Below, one piece after another: positions 54,001 through 61,331 of a stretch of 64,000 nt of DNA. The notes under the pieces were generated by a model. That model had not been told where the DNA came from. It did not search any database and was given only the letters and a program-made list of their open reading frames with translations. Both the position numbers and the translations under genes were made by a program. How positions within the stretch are numbered: the stretch's first letter is position 1; each line of letters opens with the position of its first letter. This DNA comes from VYFG01 sp965213885 (lineage in GTDB: Bacteria > Pseudomonadota > Gammaproteobacteria > Arenicellales > Poriferihabitantaceae): NCBI GenBank assembly GCA_965213885.1, contig OZ243919.1, positions 1,116,001-1,180,000 of the forward strand. The letters run 5' to 3'.

Positions 54001-55845
54001 CAGGCCGTCCTTGTGCGCGATTTCGAAATCCTGGATCCAGAAGATTGCCCCGTCGGTACGCCGAATCTGGTAGGGGTGCTCTCCGAGCACCCGAATACCC
54101 ATGTTTTCCAGAATGGGCAATGCATCAGACAGCGGAATCGTGTTGCCGCTGGTATAGATCTTGAAGTGCGCCGCGGACGGGGCATCTTCAGACACCAGGA
54201 GTTTTTGATTGATGGCGGGACCTGCCTCGAGAGATTCCGAAGGGAAGCAGGCGATGTCGGTGAGCGCGGTTTCGAGGTTGAAGTTCTCCCGATAGCTCGA
54301 GGGAAAACTGTCCCGCCACCTGTTCAGCAGTGCGCGGGCTTCGTCTAGAGTGTGAAATTCCTGCGCGATGACAAACAGGTTCTCGTTCCAGTCCCTGGCC
54401 ATGGTCTGTACGTCCCGCTCCAGCTGCTGCTGTGTGATGCCGGGTTCGAATTCGGCATTGCAGTGCACGGTGTACTGAATCCGGACGAGAATGGACTCGG
54501 AAAAATACACGTTGAAGGTGATTTCCTGTGCGTGGAGACGTTCTTCCAGATACTCCAGGATGCGCTGGCGCAGTCTGGTATGAAACAGGTCCCGTGGTAC
54601 ATATACCAAGCAGGTAAAATAGTGCTGGCAGACGTTGCGGTGCAGATGAAGCCTTGTACGGTGGCGTTCCTGCTGGTTCAAGAGAGTCATGCAAAGGCCG
54701 TACAGGGCGCGGGTCTCCATCTGGAACAGCATTTCCCGGGGCAGTGTCTCCAGGATGGTACGCAATTCCTTGTAGGCGAAGCTGCCCTTGCGCAGGCTGC
54801 TTTCAGAGAGAATGAACGCGGCCTTGCTCCTCAGGTGGGGAATCATTGCAACGGCCATGGTGGCAGTGGAGCCCGCCAGGAATCCCAAAATGCAACTGAT
54901 CACCCGCCTCTTGCGGGATCCTTCAGGATGGTTGAAGCCATGGTCCACGAGGATGCAGTCGAGGTAGTTGGCACGGTGGATGAACAATCGCTGACGTGAC
55001 TTGGTGAAGATCACTGGTGAGCTCTTGCTCTGCGTGATGGGCGGGAGGATCTCCATGACATCGTTGCCCGACAGGTGGGCGGCACGGAGTATGCCGGTCA
55101 GGGAGTCCTCGTTGACCCGGTAATTTCCGCGTTGTCCGGTGGATTCCAGCTCGCAATAGCCGATGAACGCAAAATGGTCTTCCGCCATCCAGCGGAAGAG
55201 GGCACCGTATTCCGCGAACGCAGGGCCCTGCATCGACTGCTCCACCCGGTCCGCCAGGGACAATGTCGCATCCCGCATGTAACGCCAGTCTCCCGTAACC
55301 ACCTCGATGTTGGCAACCGTATTCCTGAGTGCGTCGATGAGCTCGGGATGCGCCGACTCCTCCACCGGGTCCACGTCAAACTGAATGAATGTCTCGAGTA
55401 TGGTCCGGTCGGAACGGCTGCGGGAGAACTCCCCGCTGCGGTACCGTTCGATCGAGATCATCCGGTGCTTGGGATTGCGTTGTACCTGGAACAGCGGGTG
55501 ATTCGTCCGTTCGATCCGGTGCCCCTGGTGATTAAGCGTGACAGTGAGAGAGTTGATCAGGAATGGATGGTCATCGGTCACGATGCTGATCAGGGTGCGG
55601 ACGCCGGAGTCCAGCGACATCAGGTTATCAATTTGGATCAGTGTCTGGTCCGGTTTCCGGTCCCTGGCCAGGTCAAGATGCCGTAGTGCCGCCTGGAGGA
55701 AGAACGGAACCCTGTCTTCCCGGTAGTCCTGGTTTGACATCCGTCGGTAGTAATCCTGGACAAAATTCAGCCGTTGTTTACCCGGCAAGGGGGTCACCAT
55801 CTGGTGAATGGCCTGCATGAGCTTGTCGTTGATCGGATTCTTCAT
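51067..55845 (-). CDS. gdhB: NAD-specific glutamate dehydrogenase, large GDH-180 type
   Basis: A 1592-residue enzyme deaminating glutamate to 2-oxoglutarate with NAD, chiefly catabolic. The long N-terminal region (about 700 residues, with ACT-like modules) precedes the catalytic core. PVGSKGGFVAKQLP holds the catalytic lysine area. VAADKGTATFSDIANGIAI, GGSDGYDHKKMGITARGAWE and VVGIGDMSGDVFGNGMLLS form the NAD domain. ELRAKVLGEGGNLGMTQPAR and YTDAIDNSAGVDTSDHEVNI follow. Length matches Pseudomonas GdhB (about 1620). ATG 55845 is chosen over the upstream ATG by the conserved start QAIHQ. It is followed within 10 bases by metC. Confidence 0.95.
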   Translation of the reverse strand: MKNPINDKLMQAIHQMVTPLPGKQRLNFVQDYYRRMSNQDYREDRVPFFLQAALRHLDLARDRKPDQTLIQIDNLMSLDSGVRTLISIVTDDHPFLINSLTVTLNHQGHRIERTNHPLFQVQRNPKHRMISIERYRSGEFSRSRSDRTILETFIQFDVDPVEESAHPELIDALRNTVANIEVVTGDWRYMRDATLSLADRVEQSMQGPAFAEYGALFRWMAEDHFAFIGYCELESTGQRGNYRVNEDSLTGILRAAHLSGNDVMEILPPITQSKSSPVIFTKSRQRLFIHRANYLDCILVDHGFNHPEGSRKRRVISCILGFLAGSTATMAVAMIPHLRSKAAFILSESSLRKGSFAYKELRTILETLPREMLFQMETRALYGLCMTLLNQQERHRTRLHLHRNVCQHYFTCLVYVPRDLFHTRLRQRILEYLEERLHAQEITFNVYFSESILVRIQYTVHCNAEFEPGITQQQLERDVQTMARDWNENLFVIAQEFHTLDEARALLNRWRDSFPSSYRENFNLETALTDIACFPSESLEAGPAINQKLLVSEDAPSAAHFKIYTSGNTIPLSDALPILENMGIRVLGEHPYQIRRTDGAIFWIQDFEIAHKDGLPFAGSAAGLFEATFAAVWHGQAENDGFNQLVLATGFDWRLASAFRAYFRYLKQIKLRYSENYIIEALMHNTDLVRDIGDLFFILFEPERKQRPFKSISKRIVEKLDAVQTLDEERIIRALLDVIRATLRTSYFQTPEGAHRPYISFKLDSRSIPRIPEPAPMFEIFLYSPRVEGVHLRGGEVARGGLRWSERLEDFRTEVLGLVKAQRVKNAVIVPVGSKGGFVAKQLPAGGDREQIQAEVITSYRDFISGLLDLTDNLADGAIVPPENVVRRDRDDPYLVVAADKGTATFSDIANGIAIDHGFWLGDAFASGGSDGYDHKKMGITARGAWESVKRNFRELGKDIQNEEFTVVGIGDMSGDVFGNGMLLSPHIRLVAAFNHLHIFIDPEPDAARSYKERMRLFGLPRSSWVDYNEKLISSGGGIYPRTAKSIQLSPQAKKALSAERDSYTPNELINTILKAEVDLLWNGGIGTYVKASGETHQDAQDRSNDSLRVNADELRAKVLGEGGNLGMTQPARIEYNQKGGLCYTDAIDNSAGVDTSDHEVNIKILLNAAVQAGTLTPRTRKSLLARMESEVGALVLNNNYIQTQALSVEGSYGGEMIAQQARLIHLLEKRGLLDRALEFLPDNEELRQRQESGQSLTRAELAVVLSYGKMDLYQSLLLSGVPDDPYLYREIEGYFPRVLQQKYRAQMEAHRLRREIIATQLTNDMVGKLGAGFHLRISELTGASVPDVARAFVVSRDVFGLDQRQQWIQNMDNRVATDLQYRLLRDIAYNSEAAIVWLLRNRPGCADLGNIVLEFRAGLDKLETALASQDGHGAPAYGEDIRTAITAGGLNRKATHALLSIPAESRALDIIDIANTTDQPMPLVSEVYLHCMQQLHLQWVREAVDRLSASSDWNQRARFSLSENLRMSHTRVVREILAASKDKSATVRIDTWARKREQPLHHVSDMLQRLQQESRVDFAMLSVLVSELSNL

Positions 55846-56202
55846 GATTGGTCCCGAGTGTTTGGCGTGGCGAAGCATGGCCGTGAAGTAAACAGGGAGA
55901 GCAATGTTGACCCTGTCGGTCCTCGCTGCGGATTCCGGGTGATCATCAGCTCGTACGCTGGATCAGGCGCATAGACTATCGTTTTCCATCCGGATCCTCC
56001 ACCGGTCCAGATACCGGCCGGATTCCTGTTCCCTGGCGGCCGGGTATATAGGTGATGGTTTCAGACCGGCTAAGTATTCACGGACAATGATTATAGCCGC
56101 CTGCAGGGGGTTTTCCACGTGACTGCCGGAATCAGTATCAAAACTTGTCGCGGCAAAGATATACTCCGGTGCGAGTTTTGGCCTGCCGCCCAAGTGATAC
56201 CG
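55846..56202. other. Divergent intergenic region gdhB/rlmD
   Basis: 357 bases carrying both promoters in principle. The plus-strand frame of rlmD is open back to 56119 but reads unlike the family. I see TATATAGG near 56043, without a convincing -35, and nothing else. Confidence 0.5.
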
Positions 56203-57546
56203 ATGCCGACGCATACGCCGAAGAGAGGACCGGACTCCACCCTGGAAGCCGATGTGGTCGATCTGACCAATGCCGGAGAAGGCGTTGTGAAGGTCGATGG
56301 GCGCGTCTATTTTGTACCGGGAGCACTGCCCGGTGAAACGATCCGGTTCACTGCGGGCCGCAAGCGTCGGGGCAAGTTCAACGGCCGGCTTGCCGAAATA
56401 CTGCTGGCCTCGCCCGATCGCGTAGAACCGGCCTGTGCCTACTTCGGCGTTTGCGGCGGTTGTACGTTTCAGCATCTTGCCGAGGACCGGCAGCGGATAT
56501 CAAAGGAGAAAATTCTGCTGGACAACCTGGAACGAATCGGCAGGGTGATTCCGGGGACGGTGTTGCCGCCGCTATCGGGTCAGACCTGGCATTACCGCCG
56601 CAAAGCCAGACCGGGCTGTAAATACGTGCCGGGGAAAGGTGGGGTTCTCGTGGGGTTTCGTGAGCGGGGCAGCGCTTACCTCACCTCATTGCGACAATGC
56701 CTCACGCTGGATTACCGCCTCAGCGCGCTGCTGGATCCGTTGCATGAGTTGATCGCCGGACTGCACTGTGCCCGCCAGGTGCCGCAGTTGGAGTTCGCTG
56801 CGGGAGATGATGCCGTCGCAGTTGTCCTGCGGCATCTGGTGCCGTTGTCCGGCCAGGATGTCGACCGACTGAAAGAATTTGCGGAGCAGCAATCCGTGCA
56901 GCTCCATGTACAGCCTGCGGGCCTGGACAGCATACGGCCGCTGTGGCCACAGGACCCCGAACCCCTGCGGTATGCACTGGCGGACTATGATGTGACGCTG
57001 GAATTCGCACCGGCCGACTTCATCCAGGTCAATGGCAGCGTCAATGCCGCGATGGTGCGCCAGGCGATGGATCTGCTTCATCCGGAACCGGGAGATCATG
57101 TGCTGGACCTGTTCTGCGGTTTAGGAAATTTCACTCTGCCCATGGCTCGCCTGGGAGCGATGGTCACTGGAGTCGAAGGAGAAGCCTCCCTGGTTGCAAG
57201 GGGAGTTGCCAATGCCCGGGCCAACGGCCTGGATATCGTCGACTTCCTGAGCATGGACCTCTGTGGGAAGGACATGGAATCCCTGGTGGAATCAGGATGT
57301 AATAAACTGCTCCTTGACCCGCCACGTTCCGGCGCACTCGAAGTGCTTGAAGCTCTGGTGGGCCAGACCGTGCCCGAAAAAATCGTGTACGTGTCCTGCA
57401 ACCCAGCGACGCTCGCCAGGGACGCCGAGATTCTGGTCCACCGACATGGCTATGTCCTCAGTCATGCCGGCGCCATTGACATGTTCCCCCATACCGCACA
57501 CGTCGAGTCCATGGCAGTATTTCAGCAACCTGCCGCCGGCCGCTGA
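56203..57546 (+). CDS. rlmD: 23S rRNA (uracil-1939-C5)-methyltransferase
   Basis: A 447-residue SAM-dependent methyltransferase modifying U1939 of 23S rRNA. A TRAM domain (LEADVVDLTNAGEGVVKVDG) comes first, then the 4Fe-4S cysteines in ACAYFGVCGGCTFQHL with a fourth cysteine in RQCLTLDYRL. SAM motif is LDLFCGLGNFTLPMARLG, DPPRSGALEVLEAL is motif IV, and VYVSCNPATLARDAEIL carries the catalytic Cys. ATG 56203 gives the family length; GTG 56119 would add 28 unconserved residues. The gene converges on rne. Confidence 0.93.
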   Translation: MPTHTPKRGPDSTLEADVVDLTNAGEGVVKVDGRVYFVPGALPGETIRFTAGRKRRGKFNGRLAEILLASPDRVEPACAYFGVCGGCTFQHLAEDRQRISKEKILLDNLERIGRVIPGTVLPPLSGQTWHYRRKARPGCKYVPGKGGVLVGFRERGSAYLTSLRQCLTLDYRLSALLDPLHELIAGLHCARQVPQLEFAAGDDAVAVVLRHLVPLSGQDVDRLKEFAEQQSVQLHVQPAGLDSIRPLWPQDPEPLRYALADYDVTLEFAPADFIQVNGSVNAAMVRQAMDLLHPEPGDHVLDLFCGLGNFTLPMARLGAMVTGVEGEASLVARGVANARANGLDIVDFLSMDLCGKDMESLVESGCNKLLLDPPRSGALEVLEALVGQTVPEKIVYVSCNPATLARDAEILVHRHGYVLSHAGAIDMFPHTAHVESMAVFQQPAAGR

Positions 57547-57563
57547 ACGACCATTGCATGCAA

Positions 57564-57581
57564 CGGCCTGTCGGGAGGCCG
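57564..57581. terminator. Hairpin after rlmD
   Basis: CGGCCT and AGGCCG flank a 6-base loop (GTCGGG), beginning 18 bases after the rlmD stop and 155 bases before the convergent rne stop. A U-rich tail is missing. Confidence 0.3.
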
Positions 57582-57735
57582 TCATCACTTTCGCCAGTTC
57601 GATTCCGGGCCGGATTCAGGTCCAGATGGAGTCATCGTCCGCGTCGTCAATCGAAACGGCACGCATGCGTATGCCCGGATCAGGACACCGGACTGTCCTG
57701 TGCCCCGGCTGCCGTTGCCGGACGGTACGGGTGCT

Positions 57736-60231
57736 TCAGGTACTGTTCCCGGATCTGGAGTCTGTCCGGCCCTGTCCGGGCGAGTCTTCCCAACCCGGGT
57801 TCCTGGGTTTCGTTGATTCAGGAGCAGGCTCCGGCTTCATCCCCTGACGCTGTTCCGTTGTTCCGGCCGCCCGAGCTGGTGGATTGACTTCCGGCACCGG
57901 GGGCGTGGCCGACGCCGTCCGGGTTTGCGACTGTTGCTGTTGCGGGTCTTTCTCGCGGGCAGCAGACTCCCTGGATTTCGGCGCTCTGTTGTCGGTTACA
58001 GGCTTTGTTCCCGATAAACTGTTGCCGTTGCCCTGGACAGATTGCTGCGATTTTTCCTGCGTGTTGCCGGGACCGCGTTGCTCTCTTCCGGAATATTGAT
58101 CCTGCTGCTGGCGGTTGCCGGACCTTGAACGGGTCTGGCGCCTGCTTCCGTCATCACCCTGACGGTGTTTCCTCTGTCCGCTGCCATCGTCCGTCTCAGT
58201 CCCTCGACGCCGGCTGCCACCACGGCCCTGTCCGCGGGACTGCTTCTGTCCACGGGAACCCTGGCCCTGCTTCCGGTCGCCCCCATCGTCCTTGGTCCGT
58301 GCACCCGATGCACGTTGGCCGTCGCTACCCCTGCCACGCTGGCCGCGCCCGCTTCTGACGCCCGTCCCCCGGCGGCCGCCGCTCGCGGCGCCATCCTGCT
58401 TGCGACTGCCGCCCTGTCTTTTCCTGGGGGCCTCGCGTTCCTTCGATTCCACGGATACCTTGCTGGCCTCGGTCCCATCCGTCCTGGATCCGGCCCCGAA
58501 GAGTGATCGGGCGATCCTGCGAAGAAGCCCCAAAGGCTCGCCGGAATCGCTCTGGGAAGGCGAGGTCCCGCCCCGGGAGTCGGCAGACGGGTCCGGGCGG
58601 GAAGGCGGCGGCGGTGCAGCGTGCTCAATACTGTCGATTTCCACACTCGCCTTCACCTGCTTGGGTGACTTCAGGTTGTCTGCAAGCGTGGGTTCATCTT
58701 CACTCTGGTCGATTTTCTGTTCGTAGCTTGGGGTGCTTCCCAATGCATCCAGTTCCTCACTGCGCAGGCGACGCAACGAGAAATGGGGACTTTCCAGTCT
58801 CTCATTCGGGATGATGATGATTCTCGAGGCGAGACGGGCTTCCAGCTGGTTCAGTTCATGGCGCTTTTCGTTGAGCAGATAGGTCGCCATGTCCAGGGGA
58901 AGGTCAACCTGGATCGCCTCGGTGTTTTCCTTGAGCGCTTCGTCCTCGATGAGGCGCAGCAGATTCAGGGATGAAGAGACAACGTTGCGGATGGTGCCGG
59001 TGCCATTGCACCGGGGGCAGGAACGGTAGTTGGCGTCACTGAGGGAGGACCTGAGCCTCTGACGGGACATTTCCAGGAGACCGAAACGGGAAATCTTGCC
59101 GATCTGGACCCGGGCACGGTCCGGCCGCAGTGCTTCCTTGAGCCGGCTTTCCACCGAACGCTGATTCTCGCTCACGGTCATGTCGATCAGGTCGATCACC
59201 ACGAGTCCACCGATATCCCGGATCCGCAACTGCCGCGCTACTTCCTCCACCGCCTCCAGGTTGGTCCGGAAGGCGGTTTCCTCAATATCCCCGCCCTTGG
59301 TGGCCCGGGCCGAGTTCACGTCCACGGAAATCAGCGCCTCGGTATGGTCAATGACGATTGACCCACCCGATGGCAGGTTGACCTCGCGAGTGAACGCGGA
59401 ATCGATCTGGCTTTCGATCTGGTAGCGGGAAAACAGCGGGATATTGCCCTGATAGAGCTTCAGCCGGGCCAGGTTATGGGGCATTACCTGGTTCATGAAG
59501 CGCTGCGCCCGGTCAAATATCTCCTCGTCGTCGATGATGATTTCCGAGATATCCGCACTGAGATGATCCCTTATGGTCCGCACGATCAGGTTGCTTTCCT
59601 GGTAGATCAGGAACGGGCCCTTGGAGGTCTCGTTGGCCTGTTCGATGGACTGCCACAGCTTTTTCAGGAAATCGAGGTCCCACTGCAATTCCTCCGGGCT
59701 GCGCCCGATACCAGCCGTCCTGGCAATCAGGGAATGATCGGATGACACTTCCAGGCTCTCCAGCGCGTCCCGCAGGTCTGTGCGATCCTCGCCGGATATC
59801 CGACGGGAAATCCCTCCGCCCTTCGGATTGTTCGGCATCAGGACGAGGAAGCGGCCAGCCAGGCTGATGAACGTGGTCAGGGCCGCGCCCTTGGTTCCGC
59901 GTTCATCCTTGTCGACCTGAACGATCATTTCCTGTCCTTCCTCGATCACCTGTTCGATCCGCACGCTGCTGATCGGCGTGCGCCCATCATAGTTGCGAAA
60001 GTATTCCCGGTAGATTTCCTTCAATGAGAGAAAGCCGTGCTTCTCGGCGCCGTAGTCCACGAAAGCAGCTTCGAGACTCGGCTCGACCTTGGTGATTACT
60101 GCCTTGTAGATATTGCCTTTCTTTTCGCTGCGAATGGCCGATTCGATATCAAGATCCAACAGTTTCTGGCCATCTACGATTGCAACCCGAAGTTCTTCAG
60201 GGTGGGTTGCATTGAATAACATGCGTTTCAT
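57736..60231 (-). CDS. rne: Ribonuclease E
   Basis: An 831-residue endoribonuclease that starts mRNA decay and rRNA/tRNA processing. It opens MKRMLFNATHPEELRVAIVD, the canonical RNase E/G start. An S1 domain follows (YKAVITKVEPSLEAAFVDYG). Catalytic Asp pair: SVDVNSARATKGGDIEETAF and IGGLVVIDLID. The zinc link is CPRCNGTG. Residues from about 510 on are disordered and very rich in Arg, Gly, Gln and Ser (for example RGQKQSRGQGRGGSRRRGTE), a single basic block shorter than the E. coli tail; I see no clear enolase or PNPase sites. ATG 60231 is preferred to 60243. Confidence 0.95.
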   Translation of the reverse strand: MKRMLFNATHPEELRVAIVDGQKLLDLDIESAIRSEKKGNIYKAVITKVEPSLEAAFVDYGAEKHGFLSLKEIYREYFRNYDGRTPISSVRIEQVIEEGQEMIVQVDKDERGTKGAALTTFISLAGRFLVLMPNNPKGGGISRRISGEDRTDLRDALESLEVSSDHSLIARTAGIGRSPEELQWDLDFLKKLWQSIEQANETSKGPFLIYQESNLIVRTIRDHLSADISEIIIDDEEIFDRAQRFMNQVMPHNLARLKLYQGNIPLFSRYQIESQIDSAFTREVNLPSGGSIVIDHTEALISVDVNSARATKGGDIEETAFRTNLEAVEEVARQLRIRDIGGLVVIDLIDMTVSENQRSVESRLKEALRPDRARVQIGKISRFGLLEMSRQRLRSSLSDANYRSCPRCNGTGTIRNVVSSSLNLLRLIEDEALKENTEAIQVDLPLDMATYLLNEKRHELNQLEARLASRIIIIPNERLESPHFSLRRLRSEELDALGSTPSYEQKIDQSEDEPTLADNLKSPKQVKASVEIDSIEHAAPPPPSRPDPSADSRGGTSPSQSDSGEPLGLLRRIARSLFGAGSRTDGTEASKVSVESKEREAPRKRQGGSRKQDGAASGGRRGTGVRSGRGQRGRGSDGQRASGARTKDDGGDRKQGQGSRGQKQSRGQGRGGSRRRGTETDDGSGQRKHRQGDDGSRRQTRSRSGNRQQQDQYSGREQRGPGNTQEKSQQSVQGNGNSLSGTKPVTDNRAPKSRESAAREKDPQQQQSQTRTASATPPVPEVNPPARAAGTTEQRQGMKPEPAPESTKPRNPGWEDSPGQGRTDSRSGNST

Positions 60232-61136
60232 AAATCCATCCAAATTTATCCTATAATTAAATAAGTTACAGGATATATATAATGTTTAACCGGAAAATCG
60301 GATTAACCGGAATCCGGCAAATTACGAGAACGCAGTGGGGAGAATGTCCCAGGTGGATGCAGTGGCCGTCAACGCCACAGCCGATGCCGTGTGCTAACCG
60401 ATTCCGTTGGCCGCAGGCGGCTGGAAGTCAGGCCAGAATGAACTGCTCCGGATACGGAGTTCCGGAAACAGGGAGATGAACCAGAAACGATTGTGAAACC
60501 CTTGACCAAACCGCAGCCGGGTGTGTAGCGTTCATCCGGATGTGCGCCGTAGGCGGCACTGAAAACCCTCTACACAGAGCACCTGTCCGGGCAGGAATAC
60601 AATCAGGATGTCGCATCTGATCCTTACTTTGCCGCCGCTGTCACCATGCGGACTCGAAAACGTCGGTCGATACGGTGATGACAGACAACGCACTTCATTC
60701 AAAGTCAGGGGTCGGGTTCGTTGACGCCGCAGGATAGGGTTCTCCCGCGAACAACGGCCAGTTTAGGACTGAACCGAATTTACTGATACCATATACCGAC
60801 CCTGGCACATTCACCTAGGGGCTGTTCAAACCCAGGGCGTTCTCCGCCCGTTTCCCGACTCTCGAGTTCTGGAAAGAGTTAGTTCTCGTTCTTGTTCACG
60901 AAAGCCGGAAGAATCTTTTCCGTCGCCCGATCCCTAGCGAAAAACCACGCAGGACAGAGTGACGTCCCGCCGAATATAACAATGAATGCAGGGCAAAACA
61001 ACCGAACATGGTCCCCGGTTGTGGTCAATGTCCGGGGGCGGACACTGCAGCCCGGACGGGTTCTCCGCATCCAGCGGTACGGCCTCCGATTCATTGTATT
61101 CCAGTCCGCCTGTGTGTACACTCCGCCGCCTGCGGA
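60232..61136. other. Long noncoding stretch between rne and tRNA-Val
   Basis: 905 bases with no gene I can support. Nearest rne is an AT-rich segment (60248-60285, including TATATATAAT) that probably holds the rne promoter. Upstream, TTAACCGGAA occurs twice (60286-60295, 60303-60312). Around 60640-60715 one plus frame reads TVMTDNALHSKSGVGFVDAA, faintly like an IS481 catalytic strand. A minus-strand frame at 60879-61121 (80 residues) has no recognised features. Confidence 0.45.
60286..60312. repeat. Direct repeat upstream of rne
   Basis: TTAACCGGAA at 60286-60295 and again at 60303-60312, 17 bases apart, followed by the palindrome CCGGAATCCGG. They sit next to the AT-rich promoter-like segment of rne. 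Confidence 0.5.
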
Positions 61137-61213
61137 AGGCGCGTAGCTCAGTTGGTTAGAGCACTACCTTGACATGGTAGGGGTCGTTGGTTCGAATCCA
61201 ATCGCGCCTACCA
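61137..61213 (+). tRNA. tRNA-Val (anticodon GAC), CCA encoded
   Basis: A full cloverleaf: acceptor AGGCGCG/CGCGCCT, D arm GCTC..GAGC, anticodon stem CTACC/GGTAG with loop TTGACAT (GAC at 61171-61173), T arm GTTGG-TTCGAAT-CCAAT (one G-T pair), discriminator A and encoded CCA. It reads GUC (and GUU) valine codons. Confidence 0.96.
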
Positions 61214-61253
61214 TGTCCATGCCGAACGCTACGATGGACATTCCGTTACACCC

Positions 61254-61269
61254 GCAGTCCTCCGACTGC
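61254..61269 (+). promoter_or_regulatory. Small hairpin in the thrS leader
   Basis: GCAGTC-CTCC-GACTGC forms a perfect 6-bp stem with a tetraloop, 62 bases before the thrS start. In E. coli thrS is controlled by leader structures that mimic tRNA-Thr; I cannot show such mimicry here. Confidence 0.25.
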
Positions 61270-61331
61270 CGTTCGACTGGTATCGCGTACCCATGCGCCC
61301 TTTGGTAGCGGGCGCCACTGATCATCGAGAC

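Noticed and set aside
55963..56475. 170-residue minus-strand frame between gdhB and rlmD
   Set aside because: It overlaps the conserved start of rlmD in antisense and has no recognisable family features.
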